DNA of 64,000 nt from Bacillus licheniformis DSM 13 = ATCC 14580 (GCF_000011645.1 NC_006270.3:4052501-4116500); one strand, 5' to 3'; positions 26,158 to 35,194 are shown, numbered from the stretch's first letter. The notes: generated by a model not told the origin, from the letters alone. Numbers and translations: made by a program.

Positions 26158-27052
26158 TTTTCGCGATCCTCTCTTCTTTTTTTAAGTTGATGAACATCAC
26201 ACCGAATATGACAAACAGCGTTCCTAAATAAATATTCGCATTCAGTTTTTCATCCAGAAACAGAAATCCGATATAGAGCGCAATGACAGGGGAGATGAAC
26301 AAGTGGGAAGTCGCTTTTGAGATGTGCCATTTTTTAAGCAGATAAATGTTGATCCAAAAACCCAAAATCGAGCCGACAACCGCTAAATAAAGCAGCGCAT
26401 AAAGACTCACACCGGAAAACGTTCTTGTCCCGCTTTCAAAGATGAGGCTGCTGATGAGCAATACCGCTCCGCCGCTCAGCATTGAAAGGGAGTTAAAGCT
26501 TAAGATCGGAAGCGAACGAATTCTCTGCTGTACTTTGATTTGAATAAAAGCCGAGCCAAACATCGCACACAAAATCACAATCATTGCGACAATTTCAATA
26601 ACATCGACTTTGATCAGCAGTTGGTTGCCAAACACGATTGTAATGCCGAGCAAAGCCAGGCATATCCCCCATTTCTGCAGTTTCGTCGCCGGTGTCCCTT
26701 TGACGAGGCGGTTGATCATCAGGGCAAAGACTGAAATGCTTGCCGCTAATATAGACACCAACCCGCTCGGCAAATAAAGAGAGGCCCAATAAACAGATCC
26801 GAATGGAACGGAAAAATACATGATGCCGTTCAAAAACGACAGCACTAGCAGTTCCTTTGACAGAACAAACTGCCTCCGTGCCAACAGAAACGCCGCGATC
26901 AAAATGCTTGCGATCATGAACCGCATGCCGGCGGACCAAAATGGAAGGCTGTCACTCAGCCCGGCTTTTTGAAAAGCCCATGTCGTCCCGCCGATCAAAC
27001 ATAACACGATAAATAAAATATGAACCCGATACTTTAAAACGTTTGTCAGCAT
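26114..27052 (-). CDS. DMT/EamA-family exporter, first gene of the peptide-ligase operon
   Basis: A 312-residue membrane protein with ten hydrophobic helices in two EamA repeats, the layout of drug/metabolite exporters. Conserved features include IGGTTWAFQKAG in helix 1 and FLDEKLN before the last helices. I start at the ATG 27050-27052 (AGGTGA upstream); the longer frame lacks an RBS. As the promoter-proximal gene of the operon it most probably exports the dipeptide product or gives self-protection, the job done by the MFS protein BacE in bacilysin producers. The exact cargo is not shown. Confidence 0.8.
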   Translation of the reverse strand: MLTNVLKYRVHILFIVLCLIGGTTWAFQKAGLSDSLPFWSAGMRFMIASILIAAFLLARRQFVLSKELLVLSFLNGIMYFSVPFGSVYWASLYLPSGLVSILAASISVFALMINRLVKGTPATKLQKWGICLALLGITIVFGNQLLIKVDVIEIVAMIVILCAMFGSAFIQIKVQQRIRSLPILSFNSLSMLSGGAVLLISSLIFESGTRTFSGVSLYALLYLAVVGSILGFWINIYLLKKWHISKATSHLFISPVIALYIGFLFLDEKLNANIYLGTLFVIFGVMFINLKKEERIAKIDETKQKLGHHLSK

Positions 27053-27091
27053 ATAGCATTCACCTGATTTAGTTATTGTCTTGCTGTCATT

Positions 27092-27106
27092 TATTTTCAG
27101 AAAATA
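27092..27106. promoter_or_regulatory. Candidate CodY box in the leader of the peptide-ligase operon
   Basis: TATTTTCAGAAAATA is a perfect palindrome that matches the CodY consensus AATTTTCWGAAAATT at 13 of 15 positions. It lies about 30-40 bases downstream of the predicted transcription start and 40 before the first start codon, a position where CodY can block elongation. Confidence 0.65.
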
Positions 27107-27140
27107 AAATCTTTTCTGATCAAAATGGATTATGAGGGAA

Positions 27141-27169
27141 ATTATAACTATTATATCAATTACAGTCAA
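27141..27169 (-). promoter_or_regulatory. Sigma-A promoter of the peptide-ligase operon
   Basis: Minus strand TTGACT (27169-27164), 17-base spacer, TATAAT (27146-27141). Near-consensus; predicted start about 27134, giving an ~80-base leader with the CodY box. Confidence 0.8.
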
Positions 27170-27213
27170 TCATACTTTTGAACCTTTAGAATATCTTTAC
27201 AAATACTGCGAAC

Positions 27214-27243
27214 AAAAAAACACTCACTTCGATTAAGTGAGTG
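27214..27243 (-). terminator. Intrinsic terminator of the iol operon
   Basis: CACTCACTT and AAGTGAGTG form a 9-bp stem with a 5-base loop, followed on the minus strand by TTTTTTT (27220-27214). Located 20 bases past iolJ. Confidence 0.9.
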
Positions 27244-27262
27244 GAGGCGATATTGGTTTAGC

Positions 27263-28141
27263 TTATATTTCTATCTTTTGGGTGCATACCGCTTTTCCGG
27301 ATGACCCGAATTCTCTCATCTTATGTTTAACCGTTTCTTTGACTGCGCTGATCCCTGGCGTCATATAGGCGCGGGGTTCATATAAATCGGGATTGTCTTT
27401 AAATATGCTGCGCGTTTTCTCAGTCCAGGCCACCATGCATTCGGTATTAATGTTGATTTTCGCATGGCCCAGACGGATCGTTCTTGCGATTTGATCAGCC
27501 GGGATGCCCGAAGCTCCATGGAGAACGAGCGGAATGTCCGTTACCCGTGAGATTTCTTCCATTTCCTTAAATCCCAAATTAGGCTCGCCTTGATATTTTC
27601 CATGAACGGAGCCGAGCGCGGCTGCCAAAGCATCGATACCGGTTTCTTTGACAATCCGCTCGCATTCACCGATGTCGGCATACTGCACTCCGCCGATAAG
27701 CCCGTCTTCCATGCCCCCTACGGTGCCAACCTCTGCTTCAACCGAAACATTGCGGACCCCGGCATATGACACGACCTCTTTTGTCATGGCGATATTTTCA
27801 TCGATTGGTGAATGCGAGCCGTCGATCATGACTGAGCTAAAACCCGCGTCTATCGCTTGCTTGCAGCGCTCCGGACTTTTGCCATGGTCAAGGTGAAGCA
27901 CGACGGGAACGGAGATCGACATTTCCTCAATCAAAGCCGCAACCATTGCGGAAACCGTTTTAAATCCGCCCAAATAATCGATGAGCCGATCTGAAGCGGC
28001 TGCGATGACAGGTGACCGTTCTTCTTCCGCTGCCTCTAGAATCGCTTTTGTCCATTGAAGGCCATTAATATTAAATTGACCGATTGCATAATGATGTTCC
28101 TTTGCTTCTTGAAGAAGTTCTTTCATGGAAACGAAAGCCAC
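27263..28141 (-). CDS. iolJ: 6-phospho-5-dehydro-2-deoxy-D-gluconate aldolase
   Basis: A 292-residue class II (zinc) aldolase, last enzyme of inositol breakdown before malonate semialdehyde oxidation: it splits 2-deoxy-5-keto-gluconate-6-phosphate into dihydroxyacetone phosphate and malonate semialdehyde. Visible: the zinc ligands in LHLDHGKS and LGSVHGKYQG and LHGASGIP, and the catalytic Asp of HLDHG. The GTG at 28141-28139 (MAFVSMKELL) is six bases after AGGAGGG and gives the B. subtilis N-terminus; a GTG two codons upstream is too close to the RBS. Last gene of the iol operon. Confidence 0.94.
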   Translation of the reverse strand: MAFVSMKELLQEAKEHHYAIGQFNINGLQWTKAILEAAEEERSPVIAAASDRLIDYLGGFKTVSAMVAALIEEMSISVPVVLHLDHGKSPERCKQAIDAGFSSVMIDGSHSPIDENIAMTKEVVSYAGVRNVSVEAEVGTVGGMEDGLIGGVQYADIGECERIVKETGIDALAAALGSVHGKYQGEPNLGFKEMEEISRVTDIPLVLHGASGIPADQIARTIRLGHAKININTECMVAWTEKTRSIFKDNPDLYEPRAYMTPGISAVKETVKHKMREFGSSGKAVCTQKIEI

Positions 28142-28162
28142 GTTCACCCCTCCTATCCCGTA

Positions 28163-28999
28163 TTAAATCTTGAAGTATTTTGAAACAACTTCAACTGTTG
28201 TTTCTTTGGCCGTTCGAATCGTTTCTTCCGCGCTCAGCTTATAGTATTCAGGTCTGAACAATTCAACTGATACGACATCCGAAAAACCGATGTCTTTCAA
28301 AGTTGATAAGTGGGCATCCAAGTCGATGGCTCCCTGTCCCGGCCAAACACGGTCTTCATCTCTTAAAAATCCGATTGGAAAGTCTTCCGTGTCATCGATA
28401 TGATAAATGAAGATTTTCTTGCCGTCCGCCTTTTTTAAATCCTCAAGACTTGAGCCCATTGCATGGAAATGGAAGCTGTCAAAAACAAGGCCGACATTAT
28501 CGCGGTTCACGGTCATGACGATGTCATAGGCCTGGCTGAACGTATTGACCGTACACTCCGGGTGACCGACAAACTCGACAGCGATCTTTACGCCGTACGG
28601 CTCAGCGATGTCTGACAGCTCTGTCAGCACTTCGACGGAGCTTGCTTTAATATCTTCTTTTAAGATTTTTTGTTCGGTGACAAGCGGTACCGCGACCACG
28701 TATTTCACACCAAGCATTTTGCACGTTTCCATCATGCCTTTAAATTCTTCGATGATTTCACGGTGCCCTTTTTCATCGCGGTTGTTGAAAAAGACAAGGG
28801 CATTCAAGGCCAGCGGCTTAATATGATGAGTTTGAAAATACTCGGCTAACTCTGAGAGAGCATGGTCTTTTAAGTACTCAGGCAGCTTATCCATCGTCCG
28901 GATTTCGATATAATCGTATCCGTGCTTCTCACAGTATTCGAGGTCTTTTGCAAGGTTTGAATTTTCCAACGTCGTTGCTTCATTAAAGCATAGCTTCAT
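28163..28999 (-). CDS. iolI: Inosose isomerase
   Basis: A 278-residue TIM-barrel enzyme of the xylose-isomerase-like family that interconverts 2-keto-myo-inositol (scyllo-inosose) and 1-keto-D-chiro-inositol, so that D-chiro-inositol can enter the pathway. Metal-binding residues sit in ALEFVG-like AVEFVGHPE, DSFHFH and SVELFRPEYY. ATG at 28997-28999 is preceded by AAGGAGAATCGAAT and gives exactly the B. subtilis length. Ninth gene of the iol operon. Confidence 0.93.
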   Translation of the reverse strand: MKLCFNEATTLENSNLAKDLEYCEKHGYDYIEIRTMDKLPEYLKDHALSELAEYFQTHHIKPLALNALVFFNNRDEKGHREIIEEFKGMMETCKMLGVKYVVAVPLVTEQKILKEDIKASSVEVLTELSDIAEPYGVKIAVEFVGHPECTVNTFSQAYDIVMTVNRDNVGLVFDSFHFHAMGSSLEDLKKADGKKIFIYHIDDTEDFPIGFLRDEDRVWPGQGAIDLDAHLSTLKDIGFSDVVSVELFRPEYYKLSAEETIRTAKETTVEVVSKYFKI

Positions 29000-29036
29000 A
29001 TTCGATTCTCCTTCTCTCATATCCTTGTGAAGAGAA

Positions 29037-29055
29037 GTTCGGCAGGGCGCCGAAC
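29037..29055. repeat. Hairpin between iolH and iolI
   Basis: GTTCGGC and GCCGAAC, five bases apart, form a stable stem in the operon message, next to a run of eight G at 29059-29066. No T run, so a processing or stability element is more likely than a terminator. Confidence 0.5.
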
Positions 29056-29067
29056 TCAGGGGGGGGC

Positions 29068-29934
29068 TTAGCCTAATAATTCTTGTTTCAATTTTTCAAG
29101 CATGAATCTGCTTGATTCATCCGCTCTTTCATCGACCCAAGCAAAAACGGCGTTCGTCGCAATTCCGTCGAACTTCATCTCTCTCAGCTTTCTGAAGATC
29201 ATATCAAAATCGACCTCGCCTTGACCAATGTCCAAATGCTGGTGAACCGTTACTTTTGCGTCAGGCGGATTGACGATGTAGCGAAGGCCATGAGCCGCTT
29301 TATGATTATACGTATCTGCGAATAAAACATGTGTGAGGCGGTCGCCGGCTTCGTCAAACATTGTCTCGATGTCGCCTTTGCCGTCATCATAAAAGAATGT
29401 ATGCGCAGTCGAGTAGACAAGATTAATCCAATCCTTGTCAAGCGCGCGGATCATATCCAACGCACCTTTGTGCGTTTCGATAAAATCGTATGGATGGGCT
29501 TGAAGATTGAGTTTAATGCCTTCTTTTTCAAAGATTGGCAGAAGCTCATCCATGGATTTGATAAATTTTTCTTCACTTGTTAAAGGATCGTATTTTGAAC
29601 CGCTGAATTCACTGTTCATCAAATCGACTTCAAGCTCGACCGCAATTTCGATTGCCCTTTTCCAATTGCGCACGGCGGCCTGACGGCGATCTTCATCAGG
29701 ACCTGCCCAGTGGTAAAGCGGAAGGAGCGATGAAAGCTTAACACCGGTATCTCTTAAAAGCCGCTTTAATTGTTTGATTTTAGCTGAATCGACTTTCGGA
29801 TATTTATAGAATGGACAAAAATCTTCGCGCGGCGATAGTTCGATATATTCGTAGCCAAGCTCCGCCGTTTTATAGACCGTTTCTTCCAAAGTCAAATCAT
29901 CACGATACATCGATGGATCCAATGCTAATTTCAT
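29068..29934 (-). CDS. iolH: IolH, xylose isomerase-like TIM barrel protein
   Basis: A 288-residue protein of the AP endonuclease 2/xylose isomerase-like TIM-barrel group. Conserved metal-site candidates are in LNLQAHPYDF, STAHTFFYDD, VLFADTYNH and VHQHLDIGQG. Its exact reaction in inositol use is not firmly established; a role with alternative inositol isomers or a sugar-phosphate step is assumed from operon membership. ATG at 29932-29934 follows GAGGAGTGAAAAGT; an in-frame GTG three codons earlier is too near the RBS. Confidence 0.9.
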   Translation of the reverse strand: MKLALDPSMYRDDLTLEETVYKTAELGYEYIELSPREDFCPFYKYPKVDSAKIKQLKRLLRDTGVKLSSLLPLYHWAGPDEDRRQAAVRNWKRAIEIAVELEVDLMNSEFSGSKYDPLTSEEKFIKSMDELLPIFEKEGIKLNLQAHPYDFIETHKGALDMIRALDKDWINLVYSTAHTFFYDDGKGDIETMFDEAGDRLTHVLFADTYNHKAAHGLRYIVNPPDAKVTVHQHLDIGQGEVDFDMIFRKLREMKFDGIATNAVFAWVDERADESSRFMLEKLKQELLG

Positions 29935-29957
29935 ACTTTTCACTCCTCGGAATGTTT

Positions 29958-30992
29958 TTATTTTTTAACAGTTGTGAACGTTTGATAGAATTCCGGCTTC
30001 TCCTGAAGCGCCACAGGTTCTTTCTGTCCGGATTCCTGAGCTTTCACACAGGCGTCCGTCGTCACGGCGGCGATATAGCCGTCCCACGCAGTCGGCCCGC
30101 TGACCTCGCCTTTCTGTTGGATCGAGTCAATGAAATCTTGAATTTCTACATCGTAAGCGTCTACAAAGCGGCGCTGCCAATCCATGAGGATATCCGTCGA
30201 GAATTTGCCGTCTTTTCTGAGAGAGATGCTTGATGGTTCAGGAAGCTTCACGATTCCGTCCTCGCCGACGATTTCACACTGGATATCGTAGCCGTATTTG
30301 CAGTTGACATAGATTTCCGCATTGATCACGACTCCGCCTTTTGTTTCGATGATGACGATTTGCGGATCACGCAAATGAGGAAGCGCGTTTTTCGATTTTT
30401 TCGGATAAATGACCTGAACGGATTCGTAGTCATCATTAATCAGCCAGTGCAGGGCGTCTATTTCATGGACAAGCGTATCGACGACAGCCATATCTGTTGT
30501 ATAGTTGTCGCCTACAACCGGGTTGCGGTGCGCACAGTGGATCATGAGGGGCTCGCCGATGACCCGATTGTCGATCGCTTCTTTCAGCTGTACGTAACCG
30601 CTGTCATAGCGGCGCATAAAGCCGACTTGAACGAGACGTTTGCCCGCTTTGACTTCTTCATTGACGATCCGCATGCATCCTTCCGCAGTCGTCGCCAGAG
30701 GCTTTTCGCAAAATACGAATTTGTTTGCTTTAATCGCTTTCAAAACGCTTGATTCATGTGCCGGTCCCCAGCTTGTTACTAAGACTGCGTCTACATTTTC
30801 GGCTGCGATTAGACTGTCGTCATCCGGATAGACCTTGGCGTTCAGGCTGTAGTCCGTTACAACTTGCTGAGCTGCCTCCTGGTTCACATCGGTGACCGCG
30901 ACAATTTCGCCGCCGGCTAATTTATTTGTGATGCGGTTGATGTGTTCTTTTCCGATTGCTCCTGTACCAATAACACCAATGCGTAGTTTCAT
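29958..30992 (-). CDS. iolG: myo-Inositol 2-dehydrogenase
   Basis: A 344-residue NAD-dependent dehydrogenase that oxidises myo-inositol to scyllo-inosose, the first catabolic step; it also acts on D-chiro-inositol. Rossmann motif GVIGTGAIGKEH at the N-terminus, the catalytic lysine in CEKPLATT, and the Asp/His pair in HEIDALHWL are present. ATG at 30990-30992 follows AAGGAGTGGCTATCA. Between iolF and iolH in the operon. Confidence 0.96.
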   Translation of the reverse strand: MKLRIGVIGTGAIGKEHINRITNKLAGGEIVAVTDVNQEAAQQVVTDYSLNAKVYPDDDSLIAAENVDAVLVTSWGPAHESSVLKAIKANKFVFCEKPLATTAEGCMRIVNEEVKAGKRLVQVGFMRRYDSGYVQLKEAIDNRVIGEPLMIHCAHRNPVVGDNYTTDMAVVDTLVHEIDALHWLINDDYESVQVIYPKKSKNALPHLRDPQIVIIETKGGVVINAEIYVNCKYGYDIQCEIVGEDGIVKLPEPSSISLRKDGKFSTDILMDWQRRFVDAYDVEIQDFIDSIQQKGEVSGPTAWDGYIAAVTTDACVKAQESGQKEPVALQEKPEFYQTFTTVKK

Positions 30993-31016
30993 TGATAGCC
31001 ACTCCTTCAAATGTAG

Positions 31017-32321
31017 TTACATAATTTTTCTTGTTTGCACTTGCCCAGCTTGAGCCGGAGGAGTCCCATACAGCTCTTCCTGAATTTGTTCAAGCGACTT
31101 ACCGGATGTATTCGGTGCAAAAAAGAGCCCGATGAGCATGCTGGCCGTTACACATCCAAGGAGAATGGCCGCCATAAATGCAATTCCAAAATTCGAGATG
31201 ATCATTGGAACGAAAAGGCTCCAAGCCCCGATTGAGATACGAACAAGGAAGAACATCAATCCTTGTGCAGATGCGCGATATTCCGTCGGGAAAATTTCAC
31301 TCGCCCATAATTGATAGTTGGCCTGTTGCCCCGCCCCGTTGTTTATGCCGATCATCACGATAAAGAGGATGAGAATCGGCATGCCCTCTGCCGGAAGCAG
31401 AAACAATGACCAGCCGATCACCGCCGCAAATGCGGAGATCCCAAACACTGTCTTCCTGTATTTGTCTGCAAACGGCATGAAGATAAAAGCGACGCCAAGC
31501 CCGGTGAAAATAAACAGCCCCATCTGCAAAATATTTGCCATGGTCGCTGATACATCGCCGACCTGCTGATAAATGTAAGGCATAAAAAACCCCATGACAC
31601 CTGCAGCCAGATTCCAAACCAAGTACACGCCCATTAAGAATAAAATGCTTTTCAAATACTTAGGCTGAAGCAAATCGAGATAAGGCGTCTTCGGCTTCCT
31701 GACGGCTTGAGCCATTTCGGATTGATCCTGCCAGGCATCGGATTCCGGCAGCCTTTTCCGCAGAACATAAGTAATCAGTGCGATAACGAGCAAATGCCCA
31801 AACACGATTTTATTGCCCAATAAGCCTAAATCACCGAGCAGGACCGACAGCAGCAGAACCACAACCGCTCCCGCAGCCCATGCGACCTGTGCAACCCCGC
31901 AATGACGCGCCCTGTTTTTCTTAGGTGCGTTCTCTGCGATGATCGTCCAGGAAGCCGTAATATCAGCTCCTACCGATAAACCGATAATAATGTAACCGCT
32001 TAACAAAAAGGGGAAGCTGGTGCCGAATAAAACTAAACAAATGCCCAGTGCATAAACCAGCATACTGTTCGTATAGACAGCCTTTCGGCCAATTTTGTCG
32101 GCCAAAAAGCCTCCGAGCAGCGCTCCGATTGCTGCCGAAATGGCGTTGGCGCTAAATGCGCCGAGCAGTCCGATCTGTGTATCAGAAAGCTTCAGGTAAC
32201 TGACCCATAAAGATAATCCTGCCGATCCTGCGACAATGGAGCCTGCATCAATGTAATTTGCCAAAGCTGCTGCGACGGTTCGTTTATTGAATGGTGAGAC
32301 TGCTGCACTTCCATTGCTCAA
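31017..32321 (-). CDS. iolF: Minor inositol transporter IolF (MFS)
   Basis: A 434-residue major facilitator superfamily symporter with twelve membrane helices. Sugar-transporter signatures are visible: DKIGRKAVY between helices 2 and 3, PLIFxxG-like spacing in the centre, and WASEIFPTEYRASAQG between helices 7-10. In B. subtilis it is the secondary inositol importer beside IolT and prefers D-chiro-inositol. The start is TTG at 32321-32319 with AAGGGGGCTC 8 bases upstream. Confidence 0.92.
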   Translation of the reverse strand: MSNGSAAVSPFNKRTVAAALANYIDAGSIVAGSAGLSLWVSYLKLSDTQIGLLGAFSANAISAAIGALLGGFLADKIGRKAVYTNSMLVYALGICLVLFGTSFPFLLSGYIIIGLSVGADITASWTIIAENAPKKNRARHCGVAQVAWAAGAVVVLLLSVLLGDLGLLGNKIVFGHLLVIALITYVLRKRLPESDAWQDQSEMAQAVRKPKTPYLDLLQPKYLKSILFLMGVYLVWNLAAGVMGFFMPYIYQQVGDVSATMANILQMGLFIFTGLGVAFIFMPFADKYRKTVFGISAFAAVIGWSLFLLPAEGMPILILFIVMIGINNGAGQQANYQLWASEIFPTEYRASAQGLMFFLVRISIGAWSLFVPMIISNFGIAFMAAILLGCVTASMLIGLFFAPNTSGKSLEQIQEELYGTPPAQAGQVQTRKIM

Positions 32322-32333
32322 TTTAGAGCCCCC

Positions 32334-33236
32334 TTAATTGGTTGCTGGGACATTCAACAAGTGACGATCGATGTACTTTCTGGCGATCAATGCGTATTCA
32401 AGCGGGTTGGCAACATCGGGATCCTGCTCGGCTTCCACTACGATCCAGCCGGAATAGCCGTGCTTTAAAAGCGTTTGATATACTTCTCTAAAATCGATGC
32501 AGCCGTCGCCTGGAACTGTGAACATCCCTTGCAGAAACGCCTGTTGGAACGAATTTCCTTCCCGCTTGCATTTCTCCATGATCTTAAGGCGCGCGTCTTT
32601 AAAATGAACGTGCCTAATACGGTCAATATGCTTCTCTAAAATGTTCATATAATTTCCATCTGAAATGTAGGCATGCCCCGTATCGTACAGAAGGTGCACA
32701 AGTGCCGGGTCAGTTCCCGCCATGAGCCGGTCCACCTCTTCCTCTGTCTGCACGCCTGTGCCGAGGTGGTGATGGTAGACAAGCTTCAGTCCGTAACGGC
32801 CGGCGATTTCCCCGAGGTGATTTAAACCTTCAAATAGCCGCTGCCATTCTTCATCGGTGAAATAAGGCTTTTCTTTAAACACGTTTTTATCCAAGCCCTG
32901 CACACTGTACGTCTGTTCTGATACGACCGCAACATCGGCATGGACGTCTTTTAAGTACTGGCAGTGAGCCGCAAATTCCTTGGCTGCTTCTTCAATGCCG
33001 TCCCGAATGATATAGCTGCTGAACCACTTGCCGGCAATCCTTAGATTCCTCAGCTCGAGCTCTTTATTGAGAATGGCCGGTTCCGGAAAAAAGCCGCCCA
33101 CTTCCGTGCCTTGAAAGCCCGCAACAACAATGTCGCTCAACAAATGCTGAAGTGTGTTTCCCGCGCCGATTTCCGGAATATCATCGTTCCGCCATCCTAT
33201 GGGGGCGATGCCCCATAGAATTTGTGTCTTGCCCAT
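32334..33236 (-). CDS. iolE: Inosose dehydratase (2-keto-myo-inositol dehydratase)
   Basis: A 300-residue TIM-barrel enzyme that removes water from scyllo-inosose to give 3D-trihydroxycyclohexane-1,2-dione. Metal-site residues lie in VYHHHLGTGVQT, YDTGHAYI, HVHFKDAR and VVEAEQDP. The ATG 33234-33236 follows AAAGGAGGCACCAGG and gives the expected N-terminus MGKTQILWG; the gene starts just 14 bases before the iolD stop at 33250. Confidence 0.95.
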   Translation of the reverse strand: MGKTQILWGIAPIGWRNDDIPEIGAGNTLQHLLSDIVVAGFQGTEVGGFFPEPAILNKELELRNLRIAGKWFSSYIIRDGIEEAAKEFAAHCQYLKDVHADVAVVSEQTYSVQGLDKNVFKEKPYFTDEEWQRLFEGLNHLGEIAGRYGLKLVYHHHLGTGVQTEEEVDRLMAGTDPALVHLLYDTGHAYISDGNYMNILEKHIDRIRHVHFKDARLKIMEKCKREGNSFQQAFLQGMFTVPGDGCIDFREVYQTLLKHGYSGWIVVEAEQDPDVANPLEYALIARKYIDRHLLNVPATN

Positions 33237-33249
33237 CCTGGTGCCTCCT

Positions 33250-35163
33250 TTAATACTGCTTTGCAGATTCCAGCATTTTTTCTTTTGCTTTATACGCCTT
33301 TTGCACGCTTTCCTGTTCGGAAACCTCTGCAACACCTACGTGCCACCAGCTGTCATAGCCGTCCGTCATCGTTTTCGGCAGCACCTTCATTTCAATCAAT
33401 GTTGAGACATCTTGTTTTTTGGCATCTTCCAGCGCCGCTTTTAATTCTTCAATCGTGTTCGCTTTGTAGGTTTTCGCTCCATAGCCTTCGGCCACTTTCG
33501 CATAATCGACATTGAGAATCTGATTGTCTGCTGTTCTGAATTCACAGTAGTAGCTGCCGTTTCCATGGTCCATTTGCAGATTGTTGATGCAGCCGAATCC
33601 TGAGTTGTCAAAGAGCAGCACGTTAATTTTTTTATTATATTGGATTGCTGTAATGAGCTCTGAGTGGAGCATCAGGAAGCTTCCGTCTCCGACCAGTGAA
33701 TAAACTTCTCTATCAGGATGCGCCAATTTCAAGCCGAGCGTTCCCGATACTTCATATCCCATGCAGGAATAGCCGTATTCCAGGTGGTACGTATTCGGTA
33801 CGTTTGAATGCCACAGCCGCTGCAGATCTCCCGGCAAAGAGCCTGCTGAACAAATGACGACGCTGTCCGGATCAACTGTTTCATTGATGGCGAGCAATGC
33901 CGTTGTTTGCGGCAGTTCGGTTTGCAGCACATCCGCATATTCGTTGAGTATGTCTTGAGAAAAGTGATCTTTAATTTCAGGAGTGAAGTTTTCGCGCTTA
34001 AATGTTACCTTGCTTAAGCGGTCGCGTTCAGCAAGCCATTCGTCTTTCAGCTCCTTGATGGTTGAACCGAACTCGCTCTTATAGCCTTCCAATAAGCCGT
34101 GCAGTTTGCCGAGCGTTACTTTTGCATCGGCAACGACTTGGAAAGCATCCAGTTTATAAGCCTGCATTCTGCTGACATTAATGTTTAAAAATTTTGCGTT
34201 GTCAAAGTCAAAAGCGGTTTTTGATGATGTCGCAAAATCGGTATAGCGCGTGCCAATTCCGATGATCAGGTCTGCCCCGCGAGCCGCTTTGTTTGCCGCC
34301 AGCGTACCGGTGATTCCCATTCCGCCCAAATTGTTGGCAAAATCGGCTTCTACTGTGGATTTACCGGCCTGGGTTTCTACCAGCGGAATATTGTAAGCTT
34401 CAGACATGGCGATCAATTCGTCGCGCGCGCCGGAATATTTCGCTCCGCCGCCGACCAAGATGAGCGGTTTTTTGCTCGACTTGATCAGTTCTGCCGCTCC
34501 CTTCAGTTCACGCTCGCTCGGCTCTTTGCGATCAACATAGTGAACGCGTTTTTCAAAAAAGCTTTCATCGAAATCATAGGCCTCGCCTTCAACATCTTGA
34601 GAAATGCAAATCGTTGCAGGACCAGCTTTTGCAGGGTCTGTCATTACTTCAAAAGCGCGAATCAGACTGCTCATCAACTGTTCAGGGCGCGTAATACGGT
34701 CCCAATACCTCGAAACAGGCTTCAATGCATCGTTCGTCGTAATCGCCGCACTGTATTCCTGCTCTACTTGCTGAAGAACAGGATCAGGCTGTCTCGTGGC
34801 AAATGTATCGGCTGGAATCAAGAGGACTGGAATGTTGTTCGCAAGCGCAGTACCTGCGGCTGCCACAAGGTTAGCTGCTCCCGGTCCGACTGATGTCGAC
34901 ACGGCATAGATCTTCCTTCTCAGCATTTGCTTGCTGTAAGCCATTGCTGCATGCGCCATTCCCTGCTCATTTTTGCCTTGAAACACCTTTAAGTGGCCGG
35001 CATCCTGTTCAAGCGCCTGGCCGATTCCAACGACGTTCCCATGGCCAAAAATCGTAAAGATTCCCTCGACAAACGGAGTTTCTTCTCCATCTACATGGAT
35101 GTACTGCTGATTTAAGAACTTAATTAACGCTTGTGCTGTGGTTAAACGTATTTTCTTGCCCAC
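33250..35163 (-). CDS. iolD: 3D-(3,5/4)-trihydroxycyclohexane-1,2-dione acylhydrolase (ThDP)
   Basis: A 637-residue thiamine-diphosphate enzyme that opens the cyclohexanedione ring to 5-deoxy-glucuronic acid. It has the three-domain acetolactate-synthase-like fold: the conserved Glu region near VEGIFTIFGHGN, the central domain with GGGAKYSGA, and the ThDP/Mg motif GDGSF...NSGFGCIN in the C-terminal domain. GTG at 35163-35161 with AAAGGTGGG upstream matches B. subtilis IolD in length and N-terminus; a GTG four codons before it is nearer the RBS than usual. Confidence 0.95.
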   Translation of the reverse strand: MGKKIRLTTAQALIKFLNQQYIHVDGEETPFVEGIFTIFGHGNVVGIGQALEQDAGHLKVFQGKNEQGMAHAAMAYSKQMLRRKIYAVSTSVGPGAANLVAAAGTALANNIPVLLIPADTFATRQPDPVLQQVEQEYSAAITTNDALKPVSRYWDRITRPEQLMSSLIRAFEVMTDPAKAGPATICISQDVEGEAYDFDESFFEKRVHYVDRKEPSERELKGAAELIKSSKKPLILVGGGAKYSGARDELIAMSEAYNIPLVETQAGKSTVEADFANNLGGMGITGTLAANKAARGADLIIGIGTRYTDFATSSKTAFDFDNAKFLNINVSRMQAYKLDAFQVVADAKVTLGKLHGLLEGYKSEFGSTIKELKDEWLAERDRLSKVTFKRENFTPEIKDHFSQDILNEYADVLQTELPQTTALLAINETVDPDSVVICSAGSLPGDLQRLWHSNVPNTYHLEYGYSCMGYEVSGTLGLKLAHPDREVYSLVGDGSFLMLHSELITAIQYNKKINVLLFDNSGFGCINNLQMDHGNGSYYCEFRTADNQILNVDYAKVAEGYGAKTYKANTIEELKAALEDAKKQDVSTLIEMKVLPKTMTDGYDSWWHVGVAEVSEQESVQKAYKAKEKMLESAKQY

Positions 35164-35194
35164 AAACGATCCCACCTTTATTCATATTCTTCAT

